This document shows positions 50,501-62,500 of a stretch of DNA of 64,000 nucleotides, in pieces (the first letter of the stretch is position 1; each line of letters starts with the position of its first letter). Where the stretch lies: NCBI RefSeq assembly GCF_036417845.1, contig NC_089979.1:120995415-121059414 (forward strand). The letters are read 5' to 3'. Source of the stretch: Apteryx mantelli. Taxonomy: Eukaryota > Chordata > Aves > Apterygiformes > Apterygidae. Under the pieces are notes generated by a model. The model made no database searches. It was not told the origin of the DNA and saw only the letters and a list, made by a program, of their open reading frames with translations. Both the position numbers and the translations under genes were made by a program.

Positions 50501-53500
50501 ACATGAAACAGCAATATAGCAACTTTTTCCACAAGGATAGGATCAAAAGTCAATAGCAGCTGAAATCAAAGAAAATGAGCATTTGTATTAGCTGTTTGAG
50601 TTGTGCGAGTTACCTAGTCAAAAACTCAAGTTTTAATTAACTCAGTATTGGGACAAATTGCCAAATTATAAGAACACTTCAGTTGGAGCTGGTTATTTTC
50701 AGGCTGAAATTCTAAGTCAGACTTACTCATTTTAATGCATTTTTGAAAAATCACTTACTTGAATGATATGAGGAAGACAAGTACTATCTGATAGCAGCCT
50801 TTTCACTCTAGGCAGAGGTCTTATAATAGCATTGTCTTGATCCCTGAAAAAAATGGTACAACAGTAAGCAGATACATGCTTTTTCTTTCAAGAACAAGCA
50901 GCTTTATTAAGCCATAAGTACCAGGCCCTCAAGATCATATTCAGTGTCACTGTTCACTACCTCATGTTTAACTGGATAGACTTACTAAGCATAATTTAAT
51001 ACCATATATTAAAGCAGCTTTATTTCCATCTAAAACAAGGGACTACCTTGTGCATTATGAACATTGCTTGTGCATTCTCTTGCAATTACTATCACAACAA
51101 TATTAATACCTTGTCTCATTTAGAAACGCTGTATTCGCCCTCAGGATTTAAGACTTGGTACTACTATGGAAGAGGTTCTTTGAATACAGAACATTTAGGT
51201 ATTACTTTGATTCTAAGAAAAGCTTTAAGATAGAAGTTATGAATGTATATGTATGCCAGAGAAAGTTAACCACTTCCACTGAAAAAGTGTTTACCTGCTG
51301 GGAAAGTATCCACACATTGTTATCAGCATGTTGAGTATAAGTGTGGCAAGGTCTGTCTCATTCAACACAGCCTGGCCACTGGCTAGCAAGCACCACTTCA
51401 GCTGAGGGATGACCTGCAATGGTCGCCAGCCATCCATACCCTGAGCCCAGCAACGTGTTTTTGAAGTCAGCTTTCCACTGTCCCATAGTTCCTGCATCTA
51501 TTGCAAGGTTAGAGATGTATTAGTCGATTCAAGCATTCAACTACCTTTGCTCCTAAAGGCTCAGAAACATAAGCTTCTTACAGCTGTAAGACAGATTTTA
51601 CAGTGGTTGCATGAAATCAACACATTCATAACAAGCAGTCAATAAACATGGAGTGGATCTGTTTATTTCTAATCCTCACCTTCAACTGCTTTCCTCACAG
51701 AAAGAGGACATGGAAGGGTAGGCAGCCTTACCAAAAAAAGGTAAGACAGTATTTGTTGCATTTAACCTTTCAATTGCTGGTAGGAAGAGCTGCTGAGATG
51801 TTAGTGTGCCTACTATTTTAATAGTAATAGTCAAAGCTTTTCCTGTCTCTTCAGGCTCTCTAGAAAAGGTTTGTATGATTTTTCCCAAACTCCATCTCTG
51901 TCCCTTTTTCTACCTCCCCTCCCTCAAAACACCTTTATACAACAGGAGAATGACCTATAACTTCTAATTTAGAGAAGTCAAACTGATAAAAAGGTGCATC
52001 GCAACTGAGGTATCATGACAAAAGTTTAGACTATGGAAAACTCAGACAAGTTAAAATCCACATATCAGAAAATGTAAGCTCTAACAGACATTGTGCAATA
52101 ACTGTTGTAACAACAGTTATAACAACTGTTATAAGCATTTGTTTCAAAATTAGACCTTTGGTCCCTCCCTCTCTATGCCTTTGAGAACTGTATTTTTGAC
52201 AACAAATCAACTCTTCATCCATGTAAGATTAGAAGAACTGTTCTCTAGCTTTAATCATTAAACAGTTAATTTGTGAACACTGTTTTGCATTTAGTTTTCT
52301 ATCACTTAGAACTTTGAAACACACCCTGTCATCAAAATGGAAATATTTTCTATCAAGCTTGAAAGTCAGAAGCAGAGAGGTACCTCTTGAAAGCTGTAAG
52401 GACCACTCCTTTCTTTGTCAGCATTTCCAAAGTACCATTCTTTCTCACTCTCTCTCTTCATATCAGGTGCTGCCTCAATCACATTGCTCTAGAAGTTGAT
52501 GTTTATATGATTAGTTTTGTTATTACTATCATATTGCTAAAAGGACAATACTAAAAAAAACTATGTCATTTAAACTTCCTTTAGAGAGGAGAGGGGAAAA
52601 AAAAAAAGTAGTAAAAAACCCCACATACTTGCAGTGGGACCGTAGCCCTGCTTGTGTGAAGATGTGCCAGGGTGAGCAGATCCACAAGGATTCTCACGCC
52701 ATTTGAATCCATGAGGTTTTTCACATTTTTCTGTGAATGAATGCATTGGAATTAACATGAGCTTTTCTAGATAAGAGCTTTTACAAGTACAGTTTTGAAT
52801 ATGTCAGTGAACAGTTTCATCCAGGTCAGAAGTGACAATGAGAAAAGCCAAAGCATTCTCTGAAGCGCCTAATTTGGCGCACCTATCAAAGTCTAAACAT
52901 TTCCTTCAGCTTCTCACCAGCAGATAGCAGCTACCATATACCAGAATGCTGCAGCAAACATTCACATTTTAAAGACCTGCCTCCACTGAGCAAAGACTTA
53001 AATTTTTGCTGAAGTTAACCCTGAAAGACTAGTTCAGTAAGAAGGAATTTTATACAGGCAAAAGATCCATGAACTAAATATGTGTATGCCTCTTACCTTA
53101 TTAAGGATCAGCTTGTTGAGAAACAGTATCAGTCTGTCCCGCTCAAGCCTATCAGTGCACTATTGCAACAGAAGAGAACAACATTTGATAGCATATATTA
53201 TCAGAAGTTACCTTCAAGAGTCAATACAGTTGCACCTGCAAAGACCCATTTACTTTATTTTCATGCCTGGAATAAACTGTCAACTATGAAGGGTACAGTT
53301 TCATGCACAGCTAATAAACTTAACAGCTTACTGCTACTGAAATGAAAAAGTCTTGTTCCTGTCCACCACTCCCTTTGTTCCTCTGGATCTGACACTTAGA
53401 CTCATTTTTTTGCTAAGCAGTCTTCTGCTATTTGAGGGACAGTGCTTGGACTTCCCAGTGAGCCAGTTAATGCAAACAAGGGAAGAGGAACTGCTTTCAG

Positions 53501-56500
53501 CCAGCAGACAGAACAGGTCTCTGATGTTACTTCCTAGTGAGACTATCCCAAGACTCAAGGCAGAACAACAAGAGACTGTATTGGTTCAGTTTAAGTTACC
53601 ACAAAAAACCTAAAACCTCATACTAGTGTTAGCAGGAACACTGTCTTCAGACTACATGGAAATGCATTTTTATAAGCTATATCAGTTGTCAGGCATGATT
53701 TACACAGACACTCTTAACAGCTAAAGCAGCTACCACTAAAATCTAATCCATTATGTGCATGTCCATCTAAAGCTACCATTTCATTAGTCTGGCGCTGTGA
53801 CTACTGCTCTTGAAGTCAGTATCTCTAAGATGACCTGGAACAAGGCTCTTCTCCAAGAGTTTTATTCTTATGCATTTTTCAACAGCAGAAAACAAGTATC
53901 TCGCCAATTTCCTTTACATGCCGCTTCTATACAGGCTATAAAATCAGGTAAGGTCAAAAACGGCATATATGAAGAGACTAGTTTGGAATATCTTTATGAT
54001 CAGCAGTTTGTTAGTGAAACTTCAACTGAGTCACAGGGAGATATTAGGGATACTTAGCGATATCATGAAAAAATATTCAGCCTCACATTCTCACATATTT
54101 ACTTGTATCCATACCCTCACCAAGATTAATAAGCTCCTCCTGTAATAGGGGGAAGACTGAAATTCTTTGTAAATTTGCTGTTGAAGTACACAAGTCTAAG
54201 GCATTATGCTGTAAAACCAAAACTCAGGTTTCAGAGCAATTTGAAGGGCCTGAACATAGTCTGGACTAGTCATGTAGCACTACATCAAGTCATTTTAAAT
54301 AATTCTTACCCTTTCTAACATCCCAACAATGTATTTGATATCAGAAAATGGGCCTATTTCTTCATGACATCTTCCATAAACAATGGCCAGTGCTTGCAGA
54401 CATAAGCACTTCATATTCACTTTTGGGGTAAGCAAGAAACGATGGTAGAGTTCATTGAAAAATTCATACCTAAGAAAGAGGTAAGATTTTAGTGAAGAAA
54501 ACAAAGAGCTTCAGAACAAGAGAAGATTTTAATAATGGCTCACGATTTTTTGATTGCTCCACTCTCTTCGGTTTCATCTTCTTCAAGTAGCAATCTTAGA
54601 TAATAATCCCCTATTTTTATTTCTTCAGAAAGGCACTCATATTTTACCTATAACATGAAAATAAGTTAGAGATAAGCATTGTTTTCTTTCACTTCTTGGC
54701 TTGCATAATACTGTATTTACCTGTATCCACACCCTCACCAAGATTAATAAGCTCCTCCTATAATAAGCTCCTCCTACAATAGGAGGAAGATTGAAATCCT
54801 TCGTAAATTTGCTGTTGAAGTACACAAATCTAAGGCATTATGCTGTAAGCTTTTACTGCTTCCCAGAAACAAAGAAGTTTCCAGTCTCAGTGAAATCCTA
54901 GCTTCCAGCCTCTAAAGTAACTCTTTCTAATCTCAGATTTTTTTTGTAACTAAATTTGGCTATACATGATATATTCAGTGACTCAAGCTTTAATAAGTAG
55001 TTTTCCCATTGCGAGATATTGTAGTGTTATACAAGTATGAAACATAAGCATCACATAATTACTGGTAGTACTAGCTAAGTATGCTAGGTAATTAAAGCCT
55101 AGAGGCATCAATACATACAGCAAGAACCTAAAGTGAAATTGCACAGTGAGAACCATCATTAAATTCAGAGTAACTACATTAAATATTTAAAGGCATATAG
55201 TTACGTTTAATGGTTTTAAGCATTTGGCACAGCACTTCAAGAGGTGCCTCTAACATACCACAAAAGCCACTCTCTACAGTAGCTGTTCCTATCTGTGGTC
55301 TGCAAACCACTTGTTATCATGAGGCCATATTAAGCAACCTACAGATTTGACCACAGCACACGATAAAGAGGTCTCAAACTGGTACCCTCCCAGAGCTCTC
55401 CTGAGCAGGCATTCACCTTGGCAAGTAGCAGGTTCCACAGTTTGCAGAGAAGCCTTTGGTCACTGCTTTGTAGTTAGTTCAAACACTTAAGACATAACCT
55501 GACAGAAGTCTTCATTTTAAGAAAGCAAGCCTCTGAGACAGCAGCTGTTCAAACCCCAAATTATAGAAGCCCCCTTAAGCCAGTCCCAAAGCCTTCCGAC
55601 TCGTAACTGCAGGAACGCTGCAGTGATATGTTAGAGTAGCACCAGCCACATAGAAGTGCAAAGTGCAGATGAAATGCCTGTATCAGAAGTTTCAGGTCTG
55701 TGCTTTTGATACTGCTCTGATCAGCACCTGCAAAGCACAGATCATGTTTTATGCACACCAACACCCCACAGCAGCATTAGAAAAGCATGATTTTTAAAAG
55801 GACACAGACAAAGCCCAGGATAAGAGATTACTTCTTCCAACTAAATAGTACAGTTGAGGAAAAGCAGACAGGGTAGGGTGCCTAGAAGTCTTGTGTCTGA
55901 TCAATACCTGAAGAAAGCCTGAAGAACTAAATATCAGTGCAGAAGTACCGATTTAAAATTTAGCCAGGTATTGCATGATGGTAAGAAGTAGTCTGTAGCT
56001 GTGTGACAGCAGATAGAAGGAAGACATACAATGGTTCTTCCTCTTAGAAGCATTACATTGACAACTATTCTGGCAAACCTGAAAGAATGTGATATCTGCA
56101 AGCTTCAAGAGCTATTTAAAAAAAAAACAAAAAACAAAAAACTAGTACTCAGATTTTAACCAGAAAGCTGTACAGTGACAAGGCTGGCACTGAGAGCGCC
56201 AAGAATATTTTGCTGTTGAATTCAAGTCTTTTGTTTTGCTTTAACTTTACAGGTTAAATGCACAAATAGCTATGTGAAAAATGTAACAGCAATGGAGACA
56301 AGAGCAAGTTACAGGAAGTGTTTATTAGCACATTACTGGAAAACATCTTGCAAGCTATTTCCAAAAAACCCCCCACCAATTAGAATGATAACAATTGCTT
56401 TGCAGAAGCCTTTAATATCATTTTGACTTTAGCATTGTTACTAGAATGAAAACAGTATCTTCAATGCTACAGAGCAGCATGCTTTTAGCTCCATAACCTA

Positions 56501-59500
56501 TTCACAACTTGGCAGCCCAGTATTTAATGGCCTCAGGATAACTGAGACATAGAAGTAAAGGCCAAGGAGCTTGTCACCACGAAGAAGTGACTTATGAAGC
56601 GACCTAAAAACAAGTTCTTTAATATGCTCCATTAAGCAAGTATGGCTTGTCTAGACATCAATGTAATATCAGTTTAGCTCTTTCCCTCTTATGCAAGTGT
56701 TAAGGCACTAATCTGAACCCTTGATTTGTCTCTACAAGGCCATGTCAGGCTGAAGAGGTTTCAGCCTTGCAAAGTGACACTGATCAGTGATGTCTGTCCA
56801 CAGTCTCAAGGTCAACATATTAGCCCCTTACTCCGTAATCCCCAAAAGAATTCTAGCTTGCAGTCAGACTGTCAACACAAGGCTCTGGTAGTCAAAAGAT
56901 AGAAAAATGACATTTAAAGTAGCTGTATTTTATATATGCAAGCTCTCCTGACAAAGTCATTTACCTCAAACTCCTGATGGTTCCATGAGATGACACTAGC
57001 ACTACCAAGTTCTCTGTCAATATTAAATGCTCTCATCTCAGACTCAAGAGTATCTCTCAGTTCTTCCCGTGTTTTGAAGTTCCAAATCAAGTTTGATCTA
57101 GCATGATCCTGAAGAAATCTAGGAAAGAAGTTATAGTTTAAGCCCTTCAAACATTATCTGAAAGACCACAAGCAATGCTCAGCAGGCAAACTAGAGGATG
57201 AGTACTAGCAGACCTTATGTAGAAAGTACTGAGTAGTTGCCTCTAGTTTGTTAGACATGGTTGTTTGCTTATATAGAGTCATGATAGTCATACAGGTCAG
57301 CATAAATTAAAACACGCCTGTTGTCACCTCTTTTGGCTCAATCAGTTGCATATTGTTCATGTACTGGAGAAGTCTTGCTAGTTATGCACCACATCTGCCA
57401 GTAAAAGCTACAAGTGAACAGTACCCCAAGGTGGCAGATAGACACATATCAAACATTGTAAAAGAGTAGCTCACATAGAAAGATAGAAGTTGATGTGTCT
57501 CAAGCATCACAGGAAAGTTGATGTTTTAGTGGCAACTACAAAGCAGCATTCATGTTCAGAAACAGAGTACGGTACTTAATATTTCAGGTTTAGGAGAACA
57601 CTCAAATCTCCCTTTCATGCAGTACTTACACAGGCCTATACCACCTGTCCTTTAGAAGTATTAAGCACTGAGTCAAACCAAGTTTACTGAATTTCCCTAA
57701 TCTTGCTTTCATAGTAAGTTTGATGAATGGTCTATCTTTACTAGTCCACTTACCATAACATTCCTAGCTAGACCAAGGTGATACTCCCCTTTTCAGATGG
57801 GGGTCCCTGTAAATTTTGATGTTTGTAAAAACTCAACACAGGTAAGCAAGTCACACAGATTTGTGACAGTACTTGAGATTTAATATCCATATGTTTTCTG
57901 CTGCTCTGACTTACACACATTTTTATTCCAATTCCAAAGTGAAAAGGTACTGAGTAGCTTACAGGTCAATGCACCAACCCACTGCTATAACTTTCAGGGA
58001 TACTTTGCTTAGCCTTCAGCATCATACTAAAGCTGCATGTGTAGCTTGTGTGATCATAGTTGAGAAGCTTTCCAAGTCTCCCCCTTCCCTAAAGGCAAGC
58101 TAAATCCCTAAATATTTTTGATTTCATTTTTTAGAAGTTCCTGTTACAAAGTACCTACACTATTTCAAGGCAGACAGTAATTGGAAGCACATCATGGCAA
58201 CTCAGTAGATATTAACCAAAATATCTAGCCAAATAACCACCTGTATCAGAGCCCATGATATTTATTTTAAGGTTTTACCTGTAATAGAAGAGATCCCAGT
58301 TTGCTTCTATTTTTATTCTTTGCCTTCGTTTCCTTAGTATTACTGGCTTTTGAATGATGTTCTACAAAAGAGCCAAGTTTGAGAGATTGATAGCAACAGA
58401 CACTCTCCTTTTCCCCTTTTTAAAATAAAAAAAAAATTTAGTATTCCTTCAGAAAAGCCACACCTTAACTTAGGCCTCATTAATAAGTTCTCCTTTTCTA
58501 GTAAGTAGCAGACTTTCACAAGTGTTATTTACACCAAATTAAATACATTTATGCCAGAGAAACTTTCAGCTGTTTAACAAGTCATTTGTTTAAAAGCAAG
58601 TTATCCCTCAATGATAAAAGCTTAGTTCCCACTGTTAGCACTCTTGAGTGCTAAGACGACTGACAGTTTAAGCCAGTATGTTTCAATATTCTGTATTGCA
58701 TGCATACACCAACCATGCAACAGGACAGTATGTTTAGCACCAAGCTAAACCACAAGCAGAGCCAGGCCTGTCTTTCAAGACAGTAAGACTGGCAGCTCTG
58801 AAGCTGACAGAGGGGAAAACCCACACCAGAACTGCTCTGCACTCTTGAAAGGAATCTAGAGCAAGTCACAAAAACAAGTCACCAACCTGCCTCAGCCACT
58901 GAAAGGTTCCCTAGTTTGACCAAGCATGAAATCAACATAGTACTCTAGATGAGGTATCACATGCAGGCAGAAGTCAGAGCAACATAATCCACACAAGTAG
59001 CAGAGAGATACAGACTCACCATATTGTTTCTGTCCTGATTGTGATTGGGAAGTTGGAAGAAAAAGAAAAGGAATATTTAACAAGACACAGCCATTGAAGT
59101 ACTTCAAAGTGGTAATATCAAACTTGTTACAACCCTTTCCAAACTACACTTGCATGAATTTAGTGTCAAATTCAACAGCTCAGAACTCCACAGATAGAAA
59201 AAGCAACTGTTTAAACCCAGTATCTAGACAGGATGCTGAAAGATGCTACAGCCACTCATACTACAAAACATCCTGCAGTGCAATGCAGGAATCTGATTGC
59301 CTAGGACAATTCACCCCTCCAACACAATTTTTGTTTGTCTGTTAATACTTTGTTTTGAACCTATTTCACCACAATTCCAGAAAAGTTACAGGTAACCAGT
59401 CTACTTGAAACTTAAACTACATTTTGCCAAGTTAAAGTTTTCCTAAATTCAAGTGTATAGTTACATCAGAGCAAGTGCAATAAAGACAGGCATGTTCAAT

Positions 59501-62500
59501 ACACTGCAAGCCATTGCTCTTTTCATCCTTCCTTATATACAAAGAATTTTTCATTTCCAGAATGCATAAAAACTAAGCTTAGTCAGGGGACTAAGGAAAA
59601 TAAAGAAACCCCATGGTTCAGAGTTTGTCATTTTTGTTGTCGCATTATGTATGAAAGGATATCAGTAGTAAGAATTCAAGTGATCTTTGAGATATCCTAG
59701 TTGCCTCAGATGAAGACAGACACTTATCACTTTGATTTTAGGCTGGGTTTTATATACAGTCCTATGCTGTAATTTAAACACCAAGATACCTGACTGCAGC
59801 TTCTAACACACTCAAGTGAATTATGACTATGATTAAGAAATTCTATTGCTGAAAATCTAAGGCAGCACCGAGTTTCTTCAAGTAGGTTCTGTAACTAAAA
59901 TATCATTAGCATACAAAGTGAATATTTCAGATATAAAGAATATAGTTTCTCCTAAATACTGTTTAGAGGCCATTTTTGCCAAGTTTCAAGGAATTTTTCT
60001 GTGTAGGAATCTTGAGATGCACATAGAGGAAAAAGTTCATCAACAGTAAGCAGAACTGTGCTGTCTCACAAGTCCCCATACTTCCACAATCACATGAAGT
60101 CAGAAGGAAGTTTGACAGTAATTAACAGATCTGCTTCTCTGCATTTAGAGTCAAATTGCTGTAAGCAAAGAGCTTCCAGTACTTTTACCTCTTTTTGAGC
60201 TATGCCCATTCTATCCCTCCAGTGCATCAAGACTAGATCCACCTTCTCTTTGGCAAATTTTTCAACTTCTTTTGCAGCTTTTCCAGCTAATCTCTGCCAT
60301 TCTGGCACTTTATTAAACTTGCCATACTGATCCTGCAGAAAAAAAAAAAAATTTACAGTTGCATTTTTGTTTGAATGTTTGATGCAGACCAATGCAATAA
60401 CCAAGTAGCAGTATTAGAAAAGTTTTAAGATTATACATCTAGGAGACAGAGGAGGCAAGACAGCTACATTTACTTACAGTTGCAATTTTTAAGTTATCTC
60501 TAACATGCATCCTATCAGCATCTTTTTCAGGAACAGGATCAGCACTGTCGAGGTACGCCAGCAAACCTGGTGGCTTAAAAATTTCAAACTAGTGTAAATG
60601 CACATGGTTTATGGAACAAAAACCATCACATCAGGCAACATTAGATACTTACAATAATTCTGTTTCGAAATTAGCAAATTTGAAGAAAGTATGTGGAGAT
60701 ACAGCAGCTTTGTTTTTATTAATGAAATGTCACTACCCCCAACAGAATCATCTCAGCAAGTCCACAGAACTAGCTTTAGTGCAGTGGAACTCTTGCCTGT
60801 ATTTCATTTTTTAAAGGAGCACACAATGAAGCTACAGACTGCAGGAAGAGAAGAACTGATCCTACAGTAATATTGAGGAGGATGAACACTAAACTCTAGA
60901 ATTCATCCATATTTTCTCATACAGATTGAGTGCTGCATGCAACATAATGGATAAGATGGTCAAATTTGACCAAGCCTTCAAGAAGATAGCGATCAGCATC
61001 AGAACAGTCTGCACTGCCAGAAGTGCAAGAACTGCTATTTTGAATCTAGAAACTGTCATTTCTGCCCCCTCCTCCCCCCAATTTAACTATTCCCTCGCTT
61101 CACTGAAGCGACTTAAGCCAGAACTTTTCTGAAAGCTGTAAGGGTGAAAAGTCAGAAGTATCAGCTAGTATATAAGTTTAGTAGTGTTATAAGCAACTGA
61201 AGTTGGATAGGCATGAAAGGATAAACAGAATTGCTGCCTTAATTTCTTACTGGCACTAAACATTAGAGAGGTATTCTTTACCATGTCTCCCACACTGCTG
61301 TTCTTTCAATAGAGAAAGAAAGAAAGAATGCCAGATATTAGATTTTGATTGCATCAGGCAGCATTTTAAGGTGGTGAGAGAGTGAGTGAAGGAATACCAT
61401 TTCTCAGAAGTCTTCAAGAAGTTTCATACTAGCCATCAATATCCTTCAAATAGAAGGTGCCAGACTGTTGAGCTCCCATGTTAAGCTTTCCCCTCCCTCA
61501 AACGGGAGGGAGGAGGTTCCTACCACATAGCCTATTCCACGTTCTGTAATATTACAGGCTGTCAGATTTTATTCTTTCCCCACTCCATATCCCATTTTTA
61601 CTCACCAAAATACGTTTCAACAAGTTCATAGCAGTTTTGTTCTCAGCTGTCCAGAGGCCAACCAAATGTCTACTTAACTGCCTGAAAGAGCCATTAAAAT
61701 GAACAAACTGCAAGTTAATATTTTTAGCAGTGTTTTGCCCACTAAATTTCTACTCTTACCATGCTGACAAAATGAAGATGGCTACTTCAAGTGAGCAAGG
61801 GCACAAAGCATTAGATGGTTCCAGTTCAAGTATACGCTTGCATGCTTTGAAGTGTTGCCTTTAAGAAGTTCTAGTGAAGTTAGTGGAACATTAGCAGCAC
61901 ATGCTTTTTGATCCAGACCCCAAAAGAACACTTGAGCAATAGAGCAGAAACCAAACATCTAATGACCAAGTGTAAATTCATCCAGTCAATCTTAAACTAC
62001 AGTTTAAGTTAGGAGTCTAGAAGCTATTAAGAACTGTTAATTACTCTATTTGGAGATGAGTTATTGGCTAGGAAAGCCTTTTTCAGAAGCCTGCCTTCTA
62101 TGCCAACTAACGCTTTCTGCGAACAGTCACTAGGATTCTAATACTATGAATCAAAAGAACCACTTACAAACCAATCATAAGTAGGTCCAAACCAAGCTAG
62201 TATGAGATCTGCAGTCATACTAGCTCTCCTCAGAACGACATATGGTGGCAACAAGTTTCACATGTCATTACATTGCTCAATAGCTCTGTTTTCAGCACTT
62301 TATAGAAGCTTTAGCTGCACATTCCTAATCTTGCATTTTGAAGGAATAATTGAATGATCACTCCCATATCCTCTTCAGGATGACCTCAGGCCCAGTCTCA
62401 CAGCTCACATTCTACTCACTGAAATTCATGAAATGATTTGTTTATGAGGAGACTTCTCACTCAGAAGATATGGGTGACCCTAACTGCATACAAGATGCCA

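Larger units (their letters stand above)
32917..54309 (-). other. DNAJC13: DNAJC13 introns between window exons 8 and 39
   Basis: Introns longer than 500 nt include 32917-33727, 34775-35780, 35955-36865, 39194-40271, 40450-41003, 42158-43060, 43241-44098, 44413-44965, 45151-46231, 46368-46967, 47047-47907, 48024-48788, 49523-50404, 51498-52383 and 53160-54309. Apart from the items listed separately (cryptic exon 49612-49771, palindrome near 52100, duplication copy at 54096, repeat-like patch near 45500) nothing recognisable was seen. Confidence 0.55.
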
